Positions 41,765 through 51,063 of a DNA stretch of 64,000 nt are shown piece after piece. Position 1 is the stretch's first letter. The number at the start of each line of letters is the position of its first letter. The notes beneath the pieces are model-generated. The model was not told the DNA's origin. It saw only the letters and a list, made by a program, of their open reading frames with translations, and ran no database searches. The translations under genes were made by a program, and so were the position numbers. Source of the DNA: CBDCVY01 sp965223245 (GTDB lineage: Bacteria > Nitrospinota > Nitrospinia > Nitrospinales > Nitrospinaceae); contig CBDCVY010000013.1 in assembly GCA_965223245.1 (NCBI GenBank), forward strand, positions 3,472,001-3,536,000, written 5' to 3'.

Positions 41765-41926
41765 TAGTTACAAGATGAAATATTTTAATTTAACAAACAA
41801 AATTTTTAGATTTCAGAAAGGAGGGTTTTTTAGGGTGGCTTCCAATTTGGAGGGGAGCTGCGAAGAAGGAACAGGATTAAATTTTAGGTTGTAAAACTTA
41901 ATTAACCTATAGGGAGGTTTCACTCT

Positions 41927-44900
41927 ATGCGTTTAAATCGAAGAAAATTCTTACAAGTGAGTGCTGGTGTAGCTACGGCTATGGCGCTTTCAAGTAAGAG
42001 AGTCGGTGCTCAATTAAAGCCCGTAGTTAAGGTAGGAAATCCGCTGGAATCCTATCCGGATCGTCGTTGGGAAGAAGTTTATCGAGATCAATATAAGTAT
42101 GAGCGTTCTTTTACATACTGTTGTTCTCCTAACGATACTCACCAATGTCGTGTTCGTGGTTTCGTACGTAACGGAATCCTGATGAGAATCGAGCAGAACT
42201 ATGACCATCATAAGGTTAAAGATCTGTACGGTAATCAGGCTGACGCAGCTTGGAATCCAAGAATGTGTCTACGAGGTATGACCTTTCCAAGACGTGTTTA
42301 TGGTCCATACCGAAACAAGTATCCAATGATCCGTGTTGGTTGGAAACAATGGGCGGACGATGGGTTCCCGTACTTGGATAAAGAAAATCGGGAAAAATAT
42401 AAGTTCACAAGCCGAGGTACAGACGAATTTGTTCGTTTGACTTGGGATGATACCTTTACCTATATCGCAAAAGGCCACGTAGCTGTTGGTAAAGCTTACA
42501 GTGGAGCTCGCGGTGCTCAACGCTTGAAAAACGAAGGTTACCAACCTGAAATGATCGAAGCGATGGGTGGATCCGGTCCACGTACTTTTAAGTATCGTGG
42601 TGGAATGGGTCTATTGGGTGTTGTAGGTAAATATGGTATTTATCGACTTGCTAACATGGCTGGTCTGCTCGACGCGATTATTCGTGGTCGTGGTCCTGGT
42701 CAGGTATTAGGTGGTCGTGCATGGTCGAACTACACCTGGCACGGTGACCAAGCTCCTGGTCATTCCTGGACACACGGAATGCAGACTTCAGATATTGACT
42801 TTGCTGACCATCGTTATGCAAAACTGACCATTCAGTGGGGTAAAAACCTCATCGAAAATAAAATGCCTGAAGCGCACTGGTATACAGAAATTATGGAGCG
42901 TGGTGGTACCTTGGTTACCGTTTGTCCAGAGTACAATCCGCCTTCCACAAAAGCTGATTACTGGGTGCCTTGTCGTGCAGGTTTGTCAGACATCTCCGTA
43001 TTCTTGGGTTGTGCCAAGATTATTATGGACGAGGGTCTGGTAGATGTACCTTACGTTAAAGATTACACCGATATGCCGTTGTTGGTAAGAACCGACAACC
43101 TCATGCGGTTGCATCCTGATGATTATATTCCTGGTTATAAAAACCAGCCGCTTCCAAAAGATGGTTTCACCACGAAGTGGATGAAAAACTTCAATCGGGA
43201 CAAAATGCCTGACTTTGTTGTGTGGGATACCAACACAGATAAGCCGGTAGCAATCAACCGTGAAGATATCGGCGCAAAAATGCGTAAGAAAAAAATCGAT
43301 CCTGCATTGGACGGTGTTTTCGATATCAAATTAGTAAGTGGTAAAACCATTACGGTTATGCCTCTTTATGAGATGTACAAAATTCATCTGAAGGATTATG
43401 ATCTGGATACAGTTAACCAGATTTCCCATTCTCCTAAAGATTTAGTAGTACGTCTTGCTCGTGATATTGGAACCATTAAGCCAGTTGAAATTCACTACGG
43501 TGAAGGTATCAACCATTACTTCCATGCAACGATGCACAACCGTGCATCTTATGTTCCTCTCATGTTGACGGGTAACGTTGGACCGAAAGGTTCCGGTTCT
43601 CATACATGGGCGGGTAACTACAAAGCTGGTAACTACCAAGGATCACATTGGTCCGGACCTGGTTTCGCAGCGATGGTTGCTGAAGATCCTTTCAACCCAA
43701 TTTTAGATCCATCCAAAAATACGGACTGGGCTAATGTTAAGGGTTATTTGAAAGGTGAGGAAGTTAGTTATTGGGCTCACCGAGATAAAGCTTTGATCGT
43801 TAATACCCCACGGTATGGACGAAAAGTTTTTACCGGTCGATCTCATATGCCGACACCAACCAAACTGGTTTGGTTTGTAAATGTTAACGTAATTAACAAT
43901 GCGAAGTGGTTCTACGAATTGGTATTTAATACCAATAACAACGTAGACATGATCGTAGCTCAGGATATCGAGTTCACCGGTTCTTGTGAATACTCCGATA
44001 TCGTTCTGGCTCCTAATTCTTGGTCAGAATTTGAAAGTTATGAAATCACTTCTGCTTGTTCTAATCCGTTCCACCAAATTTGGGGTGGTACCGGTATTAA
44101 ACCGATCTTCGATACGATTGACGATAACCTGATTCACAGGGAATTCGCTAAGAGAATGTCGGTTGTAACCGGTGACAAGCGTTTTGCGGATTATGTTAAG
44201 GTTTATGAAGGTGAAGCTCCTAACCGAACAAAAGCGATGATTCGCCGGTTGTTCACAACGTCGACCACTGGAATGGGTTACAACATCGATGACATCATCA
44301 ATGGTAAGTATGGTGAGCCAGGATGTTGTTTGATGCTGTTCAGAACTTATCCACGGTCTCCGTTCTGGGAAATGTTCACTGAGTCTAAACCATATTACAC
44401 TCCTAACGGTCGTATTCAGTTCTATAATGATGAGCCGGAAGCGATTGAATGGGGTGAAAACTTCATCGTTCACAGAGAAGGTCCTGAAGCAACACCTTAT
44501 CTGCCGAACGTAATCGTTTCTACTAACCCATATATCCGACCTGACGATTATGGAATTCCTGAAGATGAACAGGATCCGGATCTCCGTCACGTACGGAATA
44601 TTAAGAAGCCTTGGTCTTCAGTTCGAACGACCAAAAACTTCTTGTGGGAAAAAGGGTATCGGTTCTATTGTGTTACGCCTAAGTCCCGACATACCGCTCA
44701 TTCGTCCTGGGCGACGACTGACTGGAATATGATCTGGAACAACAACTTTGGTGATCCTTACCGAATGGATAAGCGGTCTCCGGGTGTTGGTGAATGGCAA
44801 GTACATATGAATCCATTCCTTTGTAAAGACTTAGGAATCAACGATGGTGACTACATCTATTGTGACGCGAATCCAGCGGATCGTCCATACATGGGTTGGA

Positions 44901-45388
44901 AACCATCTGATCCTCGATACAAAGTAGGTCGTTTAATGCTTCGTGCGAAGTACAACCCTGCGTATCCATACCACACCACGATGATGAAACATGCGACGTG
45001 GACTGGTACAGAGCGTACGGTTAAAGCGCATGAAGAAAGACCTGATGGACGTGCTATGTCGATGACGACTCCATATCAGTCTAACTTCCGATATGGTGGT
45101 CAGCAATCGATCACTCGTTCTTGGTTAATGCCTATGCATCAGACTGACAGTCTGTTCCATAAAGCAAAATCAAAAATGAAATTTAAGCACGGTTACGAAG
45201 CCGACAACCACGCAGTAAATGCTGTGCCGAAAGAAACTTTAGTTAAGTTTTCTAAGGCAGAGGATGGTGGATTGCACGGTAAGGGGCTATGGGAACCTGT
45301 ACGAACAGGTTATACCCCAGAGTCTCCGTTGAAAGACCGTTTTGCTGAGATGTATCTTGCGGGTCAATACACTCGCGTTAAGATTTAA
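41927..45388 (+). CDS. nxrA: Nitrite oxidoreductase alpha subunit NxrA
   Basis: NxrA is the molybdopterin subunit that oxidises nitrite to nitrate. The 1153-residue protein starts with a Tat signal (NRRKFLQVSAGVATAMA), so it should be exported, as in Nitrospina/Nitrospira-type periplasmic-facing NXR. An N-terminal Fe-S segment (TYCCSPNDTHQCRVRGF ... RMCLRG) is followed by the DMSO-reductase-superfamily core (WTHGMQTSDIDFADHRYAKL; WGKNLIENKMPEAHW; VTVCPEYNPPSTKADYWVPC). It starts behind AGGGAGG. Codons GGT and CGT are strongly favoured relative to neighbours, as expected for a highly expressed gene. It is the first gene of nxrA-B-C. Confidence 0.95.
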   Translation: MRLNRRKFLQVSAGVATAMALSSKRVGAQLKPVVKVGNPLESYPDRRWEEVYRDQYKYERSFTYCCSPNDTHQCRVRGFVRNGILMRIEQNYDHHKVKDLYGNQADAAWNPRMCLRGMTFPRRVYGPYRNKYPMIRVGWKQWADDGFPYLDKENREKYKFTSRGTDEFVRLTWDDTFTYIAKGHVAVGKAYSGARGAQRLKNEGYQPEMIEAMGGSGPRTFKYRGGMGLLGVVGKYGIYRLANMAGLLDAIIRGRGPGQVLGGRAWSNYTWHGDQAPGHSWTHGMQTSDIDFADHRYAKLTIQWGKNLIENKMPEAHWYTEIMERGGTLVTVCPEYNPPSTKADYWVPCRAGLSDISVFLGCAKIIMDEGLVDVPYVKDYTDMPLLVRTDNLMRLHPDDYIPGYKNQPLPKDGFTTKWMKNFNRDKMPDFVVWDTNTDKPVAINREDIGAKMRKKKIDPALDGVFDIKLVSGKTITVMPLYEMYKIHLKDYDLDTVNQISHSPKDLVVRLARDIGTIKPVEIHYGEGINHYFHATMHNRASYVPLMLTGNVGPKGSGSHTWAGNYKAGNYQGSHWSGPGFAAMVAEDPFNPILDPSKNTDWANVKGYLKGEEVSYWAHRDKALIVNTPRYGRKVFTGRSHMPTPTKLVWFVNVNVINNAKWFYELVFNTNNNVDMIVAQDIEFTGSCEYSDIVLAPNSWSEFESYEITSACSNPFHQIWGGTGIKPIFDTIDDNLIHREFAKRMSVVTGDKRFADYVKVYEGEAPNRTKAMIRRLFTTSTTGMGYNIDDIINGKYGEPGCCLMLFRTYPRSPFWEMFTESKPYYTPNGRIQFYNDEPEAIEWGENFIVHREGPEATPYLPNVIVSTNPYIRPDDYGIPEDEQDPDLRHVRNIKKPWSSVRTTKNFLWEKGYRFYCVTPKSRHTAHSSWATTDWNMIWNNNFGDPYRMDKRSPGVGEWQVHMNPFLCKDLGINDGDYIYCDANPADRPYMGWKPSDPRYKVGRLMLRAKYNPAYPYHTTMMKHATWTGTERTVKAHEERPDGRAMSMTTPYQSNFRYGGQQSITRSWLMPMHQTDSLFHKAKSKMKFKHGYEADNHAVNAVPKETLVKFSKAEDGGLHGKGLWEPVRTGYTPESPLKDRFAEMYLAGQYTRVKI

Positions 45389-45399
45389 TCACGGTGATA

Positions 45400-45427
45400 G
45401 ATTGCGGGCCTTAACAGGCCTGCAATC
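45400..45427 (+). promoter_or_regulatory. Intercistronic hairpin nxrA-nxrB
   Basis: GATTGCGGGCCT pairs with AGGCCTGCAATC over 12 bp (one G-T) around a TAAC loop. No T tract follows. It begins 12 bases after the nxrA stop and suggests RNA processing or 3'-end protection rather than termination. Confidence 0.6.
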
Positions 45428-45501
45428 GAAACCCGGTTTTCAACTTCTATTAATAACCAGAATCGGGAGATTTGAGCCCCGGTTTTTACGGAGGTAAAAC
45501 G

Positions 45502-46779
45502 ATGCCTGAAGTATATAACTGGCAATTGGGTCGAATGGCGACCTATGTATACGAGGAGAAACACCCAAAGGAGCAGTTTACTTTCGTTTTCAACACGAAC
45601 CGTTGTATTGCATGTCAAACTTGTACGATGGCTCATAAATCCACCTGGACCTTCTCAAAAGGTCAAGAATATATGTGGTGGAACAATGTTGAAACGAAGC
45701 CTTACGGTGGTTACCCTCAGTTTTGGGATTGGAAAATCCTGAAAATGTTGGAACAGTCCAATCCGGGACAAAATGTATGGAACGTACGCCGAACGTCTAA
45801 CAAAGCGATTCATGGTGTTTATGAAGGTGTTACCATCTTCGAAGCGCCTGCAAAAATCGGTTTGAACCAACAGGCGATTGGTTATGTACCTACTGACGAA
45901 GAGTGGCGCTTCCCGAACTTCGGTGAAGATACTGCTCATGGTCGTGAGTTTACTCAGTCTCGTGAAGGAACCTTTGGTGGTGATAATGGATGTAAGTCCG
46001 TATTACCTGAACATAAAATTTGGTTCTTCTATTTACAACGGATTTGCAACCACTGTACATATCCTGGTTGTTTAGCAGCTTGTCCTCGAAAAGCGATCTA
46101 TAAGCGCCAAGAGGATGGGATTGTTTTAATCGATCAATCGCGTTGTCGCGGATATAAGAAGTGCGTTGAGCAATGTCCTTATAAGAAGCCTATGTTCCGA
46201 GGTACAACTCGAATTTCAGAGAAATGTATCGCTTGTTATCCACGGATTGAAGGTCTGGATCCTTTAACTGAAGGTGATCAGATGGAAACCCGTTGTATGG
46301 CAGCTTGCGTAGGTAAAATTCGTTTACAAGGTCTGGTAAAAGTTGGATCTAACGGCGAATGGGCACATGATCCTGATAATCCACAGTACTACTTGATTCG
46401 GGATCGAAAAGTTGCATTACCATTGTATCCTCAGTTCGGTACTGAGCCTAATGGTTACTATGTGCCTTCTCGACATGTACCACGTGCTTATTCACAACAA
46501 ATGTTTGGTCCTGGTGTTGACCATGCAATTGACCAGTACATGGTACCGGATCGTGATTTATTGGGTATCTTGCAATTGTTCCGCACAACACAGCGGATCA
46601 TCTTTAAGTGGAAACGTGAGCCTGGTCCAAAGATTTTCGAGACCAACATCCACGGTAAGAAATTCGAGATGTTCAATGACACGGTTATCGGGTTTAATAG
46701 AAAAGGTAAAGAAATCATCCGTGTTACGGTTGAAGAGCCTTTCTATGTAAGACCTGAAGAACATCCTGGTGCTATCTAA
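45502..46779 (+). CDS. nxrB: Nitrite oxidoreductase beta subunit NxrB
   Basis: NxrB carries four iron-sulfur clusters passing electrons from NxrA. The 425-residue protein has four Cys groups: TNRCIACQTCTMAHKSTW (about residues 32-49), QRICNHCTYPGCLAACPRKA, QSRCRGYKKCVEQCPYKKPM and SEKCIACYPRIEG, with a later TRCMAACVG. No signal peptide is seen; it would be co-exported with the Tat-carrying alpha subunit. I chose ATG 45502 (MPEVYNWQLG) because GGAGGT lies 7 bases upstream. Codon use matches nxrA. Confidence 0.95.
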   Translation: MPEVYNWQLGRMATYVYEEKHPKEQFTFVFNTNRCIACQTCTMAHKSTWTFSKGQEYMWWNNVETKPYGGYPQFWDWKILKMLEQSNPGQNVWNVRRTSNKAIHGVYEGVTIFEAPAKIGLNQQAIGYVPTDEEWRFPNFGEDTAHGREFTQSREGTFGGDNGCKSVLPEHKIWFFYLQRICNHCTYPGCLAACPRKAIYKRQEDGIVLIDQSRCRGYKKCVEQCPYKKPMFRGTTRISEKCIACYPRIEGLDPLTEGDQMETRCMAACVGKIRLQGLVKVGSNGEWAHDPDNPQYYLIRDRKVALPLYPQFGTEPNGYYVPSRHVPRAYSQQMFGPGVDHAIDQYMVPDRDLLGILQLFRTTQRIIFKWKREPGPKIFETNIHGKKFEMFNDTVIGFNRKGKEIIRVTVEEPFYVRPEEHPGAI

Positions 46780-46800
46780 TCAACTTAGGTATTTTCCGCT

Positions 46801-46827
46801 CCGGGGGCGGGTGTGTCCCGCCTCTGG
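46801..46827 (+). promoter_or_regulatory. Intercistronic hairpin nxrB-nxrC
   Basis: CCGGGGGCGGG pairs with CCCGCCTCTGG over 11 bp (two G-T) around TGTGT. It is GC-rich in an AT-rich region and has no T tract, the same arrangement as between nxrA and nxrB. Confidence 0.6.
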
Positions 46828-46895
46828 AATGCGGTTGCCTGGGTCAATTTAGGCTAATATGGTCAACCCAGAAACTGCTAAACAGGAGGAAAACA

Positions 46896-47906
46896 GTGAA
46901 GGTTAAAAAATCCATTATTTGGGCATTGGTTGTTGCTTTCGTACTAGGAAGTACCTTAGTTGCGAGTGCGGCTACCATTAAAGCTTTAAAAGTTAAGGGA
47001 GCGATCCCTACTGATCCTACAGATCCTTTTTGGTCTAATTATGGTCCTACAAAAGGAAAACATGTAGTGGTCGATATGGATCCTCAAATGATTACCAATC
47101 CGATGTGGCCTAACCCAAGTACCAAGTGGGTTAATGTTAAAGCTGCTCGGAATGACAAAGAAATTGCAGTTCGCTTAGAGTGGACCGATCCTGTTCGTAA
47201 TGACATTATGGTTCAATCTCAGCAATACAAAGATCAAGCGGCTATCATGTTCCCGATCAACCAAGGTGGAGAGGAACCTCCTTTCACCATGGGTGGTGAC
47301 GGCGAACGTGTAAATATCTGGCAATGGAAAGCAACCTGGGATAAAGAAGGTGCTGGAAGTGCTGGAAACACCGGAATGAGTGACATGGAAGATATATATG
47401 GTAACATGGGCATGGGTTCTGGTGGTTACTACATGTATGAGCCTGATGGTAAATTGGCTATGAAATCTGCTTTAAAGCCAGGAACTTCCGGAAGTAAAGA
47501 TGAGCGTGGTAAAGGTGGCGTTCATACCGGTGGTGTTGGTGATATCAGCAAGCGTGGCAGTTATGTAGATTTTGGTATGGGTAAAAACGAAGGTGTTTTT
47601 AATCCTGGCCGAGCTACAGGTAACATGTTATCTGATGCTTCCATGAGACGTTCTCCTGTGGAAGATTTAAATGCAGAAGGTTTCAGTACCTTAACCACTC
47701 AAGCTCATCAAGATGTTGATGGTGCAGGTAACTGGAGTAACAATCGCTGGTCTGTTGTATTCAAGCGAGCTTTGGCCACTGACGATGCTAACGACACTCA
47801 GTTTAGCGGCGGCAAAACTCCAATGGCAATCGCTATTTGGAATGGTCAAAATAAAGAAAGAAATGGTCAGAAAGCTGTAACTCAATGGCAAACTCTGGAG
47901 TATTAA
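46896..47906 (+). CDS. nxrC: Nitrite oxidoreductase gamma subunit, NxrC-like
   Basis: The 336-residue protein has a Sec signal peptide (residues 1-26, VAFVLGSTLVASAA) and a beta-rich domain like the ethylbenzene-dehydrogenase-type heme-binding gamma subunits of the DMSO-reductase superfamily (KWVNVKAARNDKEIAVRLEW; QAAIMFPI; VNIWQWKATWD; WSVVFKRAL). It probably anchors heme b and accepts electrons from NxrB. It starts at GTG 46896 behind AGGAGG. It contains a glycine- and methionine-rich insert (MEDIYGNMGMGSGGYYM). The gene ends at a strong terminator. Confidence 0.85.
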   Translation: MKVKKSIIWALVVAFVLGSTLVASAATIKALKVKGAIPTDPTDPFWSNYGPTKGKHVVVDMDPQMITNPMWPNPSTKWVNVKAARNDKEIAVRLEWTDPVRNDIMVQSQQYKDQAAIMFPINQGGEEPPFTMGGDGERVNIWQWKATWDKEGAGSAGNTGMSDMEDIYGNMGMGSGGYYMYEPDGKLAMKSALKPGTSGSKDERGKGGVHTGGVGDISKRGSYVDFGMGKNEGVFNPGRATGNMLSDASMRRSPVEDLNAEGFSTLTTQAHQDVDGAGNWSNNRWSVVFKRALATDDANDTQFSGGKTPMAIAIWNGQNKERNGQKAVTQWQTLEY

Positions 47907-47931
47907 TCCAAAGTATTCTGATCTAAATATT

Positions 47932-47968
47932 AACCCGGAGGCAATTTTGTCTCCGGGTTTTTTTTATT
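47932..47968 (+). terminator. Terminator after the nxr operon
   Basis: AACCCGGAG pairs with CTCCGGGTT around a 10-base loop, followed by TTTTTTTATTTTT. It also lies at the 3' end of the convergent rhodanese gene, but the T tract favours the nxr direction. Confidence 0.9.
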
Positions 47969-47969
47969 T

Positions 47970-48284
47970 TTATTCTGTTTCCCAGCCCATTTCTTCCCAG
48001 CGATGCATTCCACCTTGACTCACGCAAGTAACATTATCTAAACCCGCTTGCGTCAACGCATCCGAAGCTTTTTGAGCACGTCCACCCATTTTGCAATGAA
48101 CATAAACATTTTTATATTTTTTTAATTCATCAGCAATTTCTTGAACCTCATCATGCTTATGGTTTCTGGCCCCCTTAATATGCCCTTCTGCAAATTCTTC
48201 AGGACTTCTAACATCTAAAATTAAATCTTCTTCTCCCAAATTTGGAAGAAGGTCATGAAGTTTATCTATACTTATGTTCTCCAT
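47970..48284 (-). CDS. Rhodanese-domain protein
   Basis: The 104-residue single-domain protein has LILDVRSPEEFAEGHIKGAR (residues 20-39) and the active-site loop VHCKMGGRAQKA with a catalytic Cys. Rhodaneses transfer sulfane sulfur or use the Cys for persulfide chemistry. There is no signal peptide. It is convergent with the nxr operon and not obviously linked to it. Confidence 0.92.
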   Translation of the reverse strand: MENISIDKLHDLLPNLGEEDLILDVRSPEEFAEGHIKGARNHKHDEVQEIADELKKYKNVYVHCKMGGRAQKASDALTQAGLDNVTCVSQGGMHRWEEMGWETE

Positions 48285-48437
48285 ATTTTCCTCTTGGTAA
48301 TTTAGTTATTCAATAGTATCAAATTAACAGTGAAAAATTTTTCCTATTAAGAGAAATTCTTGCCGCAAATTATTTTTTAAAAAAATATCTCTACAATCCA
48401 TTTAAAAAAAGATAATTCGAAATAGCCCCTTCTTTAA

Positions 48438-48578
48438 GAGACCTTTGGGTAACCACAACCTGGAAAATACCTCTAAGCTAAAATCCTCCCATCCCCCTTC
48501 ATGAAAGGGGGAACGCGCCGGTCCCCTTCTTTGAGTTTATTGTGTTTCATTCCATATTCTCATTTACGCAAAGGTCCC
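48438..48578. repeat. MITE-like element, 141 bp
   Basis: GAGACCTTTGGGTAA on the left and TTACGCAAAGGTCCC on the right are inverted termini with two mismatches. The left arm matches the copy at 20690 and the right arm matches 20166 reversed. It lies upstream of the sigma-54 promoter of the flagellar operon. Confidence 0.75.
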
Positions 48579-48632
48579 ATTCCGAAAAGGTTCTTAGACA
48601 AGTTTATTCAAAATAAAATCTTATTTAAGGGT

Positions 48633-48649
48633 TTGGTATGGTAATTGCT
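48633..48649 (+). promoter_or_regulatory. Sigma-54 promoter of the flagellar operon
   Basis: TTGGTATGGTAATTGCT keeps GG and GC with ten bases between them (consensus TTGGCACG-N4-TTGC). It ends 32 bases before the flgF start. Sigma-54 control of rod and hook genes is common in polar-flagellated bacteria. Confidence 0.65.
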
Positions 48650-48681
48650 CTTATTGAAATATCAACAATAGGAGTCTGCCT

Positions 48682-49467
48682 ATGCTCGAAGCTTTATATA
48701 TAGCATCCTCAGGAGCGGTGAAGCAAGAAAGAAAGTTGGAACTGATAACCAACAACCTGGCCAACGTGACCACGACAGGTTACAAAAAAGATAGCTTATT
48801 TTATAAAGAAATAACTGCTCCCACTCCGGATCCCTTAACAATAAATGAAGGGCAATCGCTTTTAGAAATTTCACATTCCAATGATGAAACTTCCTACGTG
48901 GCGGTGATGGGATCTATGACCCATTTTTCGCAGGGCTATATGCAACCCACAGAAAATCCATTAGACCTTGCGTTGGAAGGTGATGGATTTTTTGCAATGC
49001 AGACTGAAGAGGGGGTTCGTTACACGCGAAAAGGTTCTTTTCGTATGAGTGATGATGGACAATTAGTTCATGCGGATGGACATCCGGTTTTATCTGATAG
49101 TGGGGACCCTATATCTATTCCTTCAGGAAGTGGCCAATTGACGGTAGATTCCGGAGGTAATATTTCTACGGGAAATGGTACAAACATTTCTCCTGTTGGG
49201 AAACTTCAAATTGCACATTTTGTAGACCCCAGTAATTTAATTAAAGATGAGCATGGTTTCTTTAAACCGGTTGACCCAAACATAACTCCTGATTTAGAAG
49301 GAAACACAAAATTATTACAGGGTTTTGTAGAATCAAGTAACGTAAATGTGGCGGAGGAAATGACCCTCATGATTGAAACCCATAGGCTATTCGAAGCCTA
49401 TCAAAAGGTAATTCAATCTGTAGATGAAGCCGATGGTCTTTCGGTGAGTATTTCACGTGTTGTTTGA
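48682..49467 (+). CDS. flgF: Flagellar basal-body rod protein FlgF
   Basis: FlgF is a proximal rod subunit. The 261-residue protein has MLEALYIASSGAVKQERKLE with LITNNLANVTTTGYKKD (rod N-terminus), LDLALEGDGFFAMQTEEGVR (central) and ESSNVNVAEEMTLMIETHRL (C-terminus). It is followed 40 bases later by flgG, the usual pairing. AATAGGAG precedes the ATG. It is the first gene of a nine-gene block behind a sigma-54 promoter. Confidence 0.93.
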   Translation: MLEALYIASSGAVKQERKLELITNNLANVTTTGYKKDSLFYKEITAPTPDPLTINEGQSLLEISHSNDETSYVAVMGSMTHFSQGYMQPTENPLDLALEGDGFFAMQTEEGVRYTRKGSFRMSDDGQLVHADGHPVLSDSGDPISIPSGSGQLTVDSGGNISTGNGTNISPVGKLQIAHFVDPSNLIKDEHGFFKPVDPNITPDLEGNTKLLQGFVESSNVNVAEEMTLMIETHRLFEAYQKVIQSVDEADGLSVSISRVV

Positions 49468-49507
49468 GGGAAATTAATTAAAACTTTTATAAGTTAGGTA
49501 TCTAATA

Positions 49508-50296
49508 ATGATTCGTTCGTTGTATACAGCCTCCACAGGAATGCAGGCGCAGGATTTAAACGTAAGCGTAATTGCAAATAACCTTTCCAATGTGAATACG
49601 GCGGGATTCAAGCGAAGTCGCGCAGATTTCCAGGATCTTTTATATCAGAATTTAAGGCTAATGGGTACTTTGTCCAATAACGGCAACCAGGTGCCTACAG
49701 GGTTTCAACTTGGTTTAGGAGTAAAACCTGCGGCTACTCAAAAAGTATTTATCCAGGGAGATTTTGCACAAACACAAAACCCATTGGATATTGCCATTGA
49801 AGGAAAAGGGTTTTTCCAAATTACCCAACCCAATGGTCAAATTGGATACACTCGCTCCGGAGCATTTAAATTAGATAATGTCGGACAATTAGTGACGTCG
49901 GACGGCTTGCTGATGCAACCTGCAGTCACTATTCCTCCTGATGCGATTACTATTTCAATCGATCCTTCCGGGACGGTTTCGGTGACTCAACCTGGGTCGG
50001 CAACGCCATCAGTTGTAGGAACCATTCAATTAGCCACCTTCCAAAACCCCGGTGGATTAAACGCAATTGGAAACAACTTATTTTTAGAGACAGCTGCTTC
50101 TGGAACGCCAGTAGTTGGAAATGCAGGATTGGATGACAGAGGAACCCTGAGACAAGGGTTTATTGAATTGTCTAATGTGAGCGTTGTTGAAGAATTAGTA
50201 AATCTAATAACCGCACAAAGAGCGTATGAAGTTAACAGCCGTTCGGTACAAACCGCCGATGAAATGTTACAAATTGCAGGAAACTTAAAACGATAA
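49508..50296 (+). CDS. flgG: Flagellar distal rod protein FlgG
   Basis: The 262-residue protein forms the distal rod that spans the periplasm. It has MIRSLYTASTGMQAQDLNVS, IANNLSNVNTAGFKRSRADF, then the FlgG-specific QDLLYQNLR insertion, LDIAIEGKGFFQITQPNG and LSNVSVVEELVNLITAQRAY. The length is exactly typical for FlgG (about 260). It is the second gene of the flagellar operon. Confidence 0.96.
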   Translation: MIRSLYTASTGMQAQDLNVSVIANNLSNVNTAGFKRSRADFQDLLYQNLRLMGTLSNNGNQVPTGFQLGLGVKPAATQKVFIQGDFAQTQNPLDIAIEGKGFFQITQPNGQIGYTRSGAFKLDNVGQLVTSDGLLMQPAVTIPPDAITISIDPSGTVSVTQPGSATPSVVGTIQLATFQNPGGLNAIGNNLFLETAASGTPVVGNAGLDDRGTLRQGFIELSNVSVVEELVNLITAQRAYEVNSRSVQTADEMLQIAGNLKR

Positions 50297-50300
50297 TATT

Positions 50301-51050
50301 ATGAAAAATTTTAATCTGGATATTCATAAAAATACAAAGTTATTCATTACTTTATTTTTATCATTTTTCATTTTAGGTTTAAACGTATTTTCAGCCGAGG
50401 CAAAACGAAATCAGCTTGTAAAGGAAAGGCTAATAATTGAAGAAGCAAAACGCTTTCTTGAAAATGAGTTGATTTGGGATCCTGACCATTTGGAAATGGA
50501 AATTTTTTATAATGGTGGAAGCCTGGTGATTCCTAAGGGAGTTGTAGAATTAGATTATAAAATGCCCGGCAGAAAAAATAGAGCCGGGCGAGTTCCCTTA
50601 ATACTAAATGTTCGTTTAAACGGTTTGGTGAAGAAGCGGATTCGAATGTACGCTGAAGTTACCGTCCTTTACGATGTGCTTACCGCAAGCCGTGCCTTAA
50701 GGCGGAACCAAATATTAACTGAAAGTGATGTGGAATGGTCGGAAGTGAGATCCAAACATGTACTCAGGAATATTGTGACCGACTTAAAAGATGTCCTCGG
50801 AAGTAAAATAACAAGAAACTTGGATCCGGGTGAAAATTTGTCACCCTACATGTTGAGAAAAGTGCCTTTAGTAAAACGTGGAGACCGTGTAACTTTAATT
50901 GCAAGTAAAGGAGCGCTTAAAATCACCGTTCCCGGTGTTGCTAAAGAGAATGGCTTTAAAAATGCAACCGTTATGGTGCAGAATGTTCAGTCCAAAAAAA
51001 TTGTTTATGGAACCGTAGTGAATTCCAGAACCGTGTTAGTCAATTATTAA
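50301..51050 (+). CDS. flgA: P-ring assembly chaperone FlgA
   Basis: FlgA is a periplasmic chaperone for FlgI. The 249-residue product has a signal segment (about residues 15-33, LFITLFLSFFILGLNVFSAE) and the SAF-like domain with VLYDVLTASRALRRNQILTE, ILTESDVEWSEVRSKHVLRN and KRGDRVTLIASKGALKITVP. It starts 4 bases after flgG with no gap for a promoter, so it is in the same transcript. Confidence 0.93.
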   Translation: MKNFNLDIHKNTKLFITLFLSFFILGLNVFSAEAKRNQLVKERLIIEEAKRFLENELIWDPDHLEMEIFYNGGSLVIPKGVVELDYKMPGRKNRAGRVPLILNVRLNGLVKKRIRMYAEVTVLYDVLTASRALRRNQILTESDVEWSEVRSKHVLRNIVTDLKDVLGSKITRNLDPGENLSPYMLRKVPLVKRGDRVTLIASKGALKITVPGVAKENGFKNATVMVQNVQSKKIVYGTVVNSRTVLVNY

Positions 51051-51063
51051 TAGGAAATCTGTT

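Noticed and set aside
44024..44590. A 188-codon minus-strand frame inside nxrA
   Set aside because: It is entirely internal to nxrA and has no ribosome site or family features; long antisense frames are expected from the biased codon use there.
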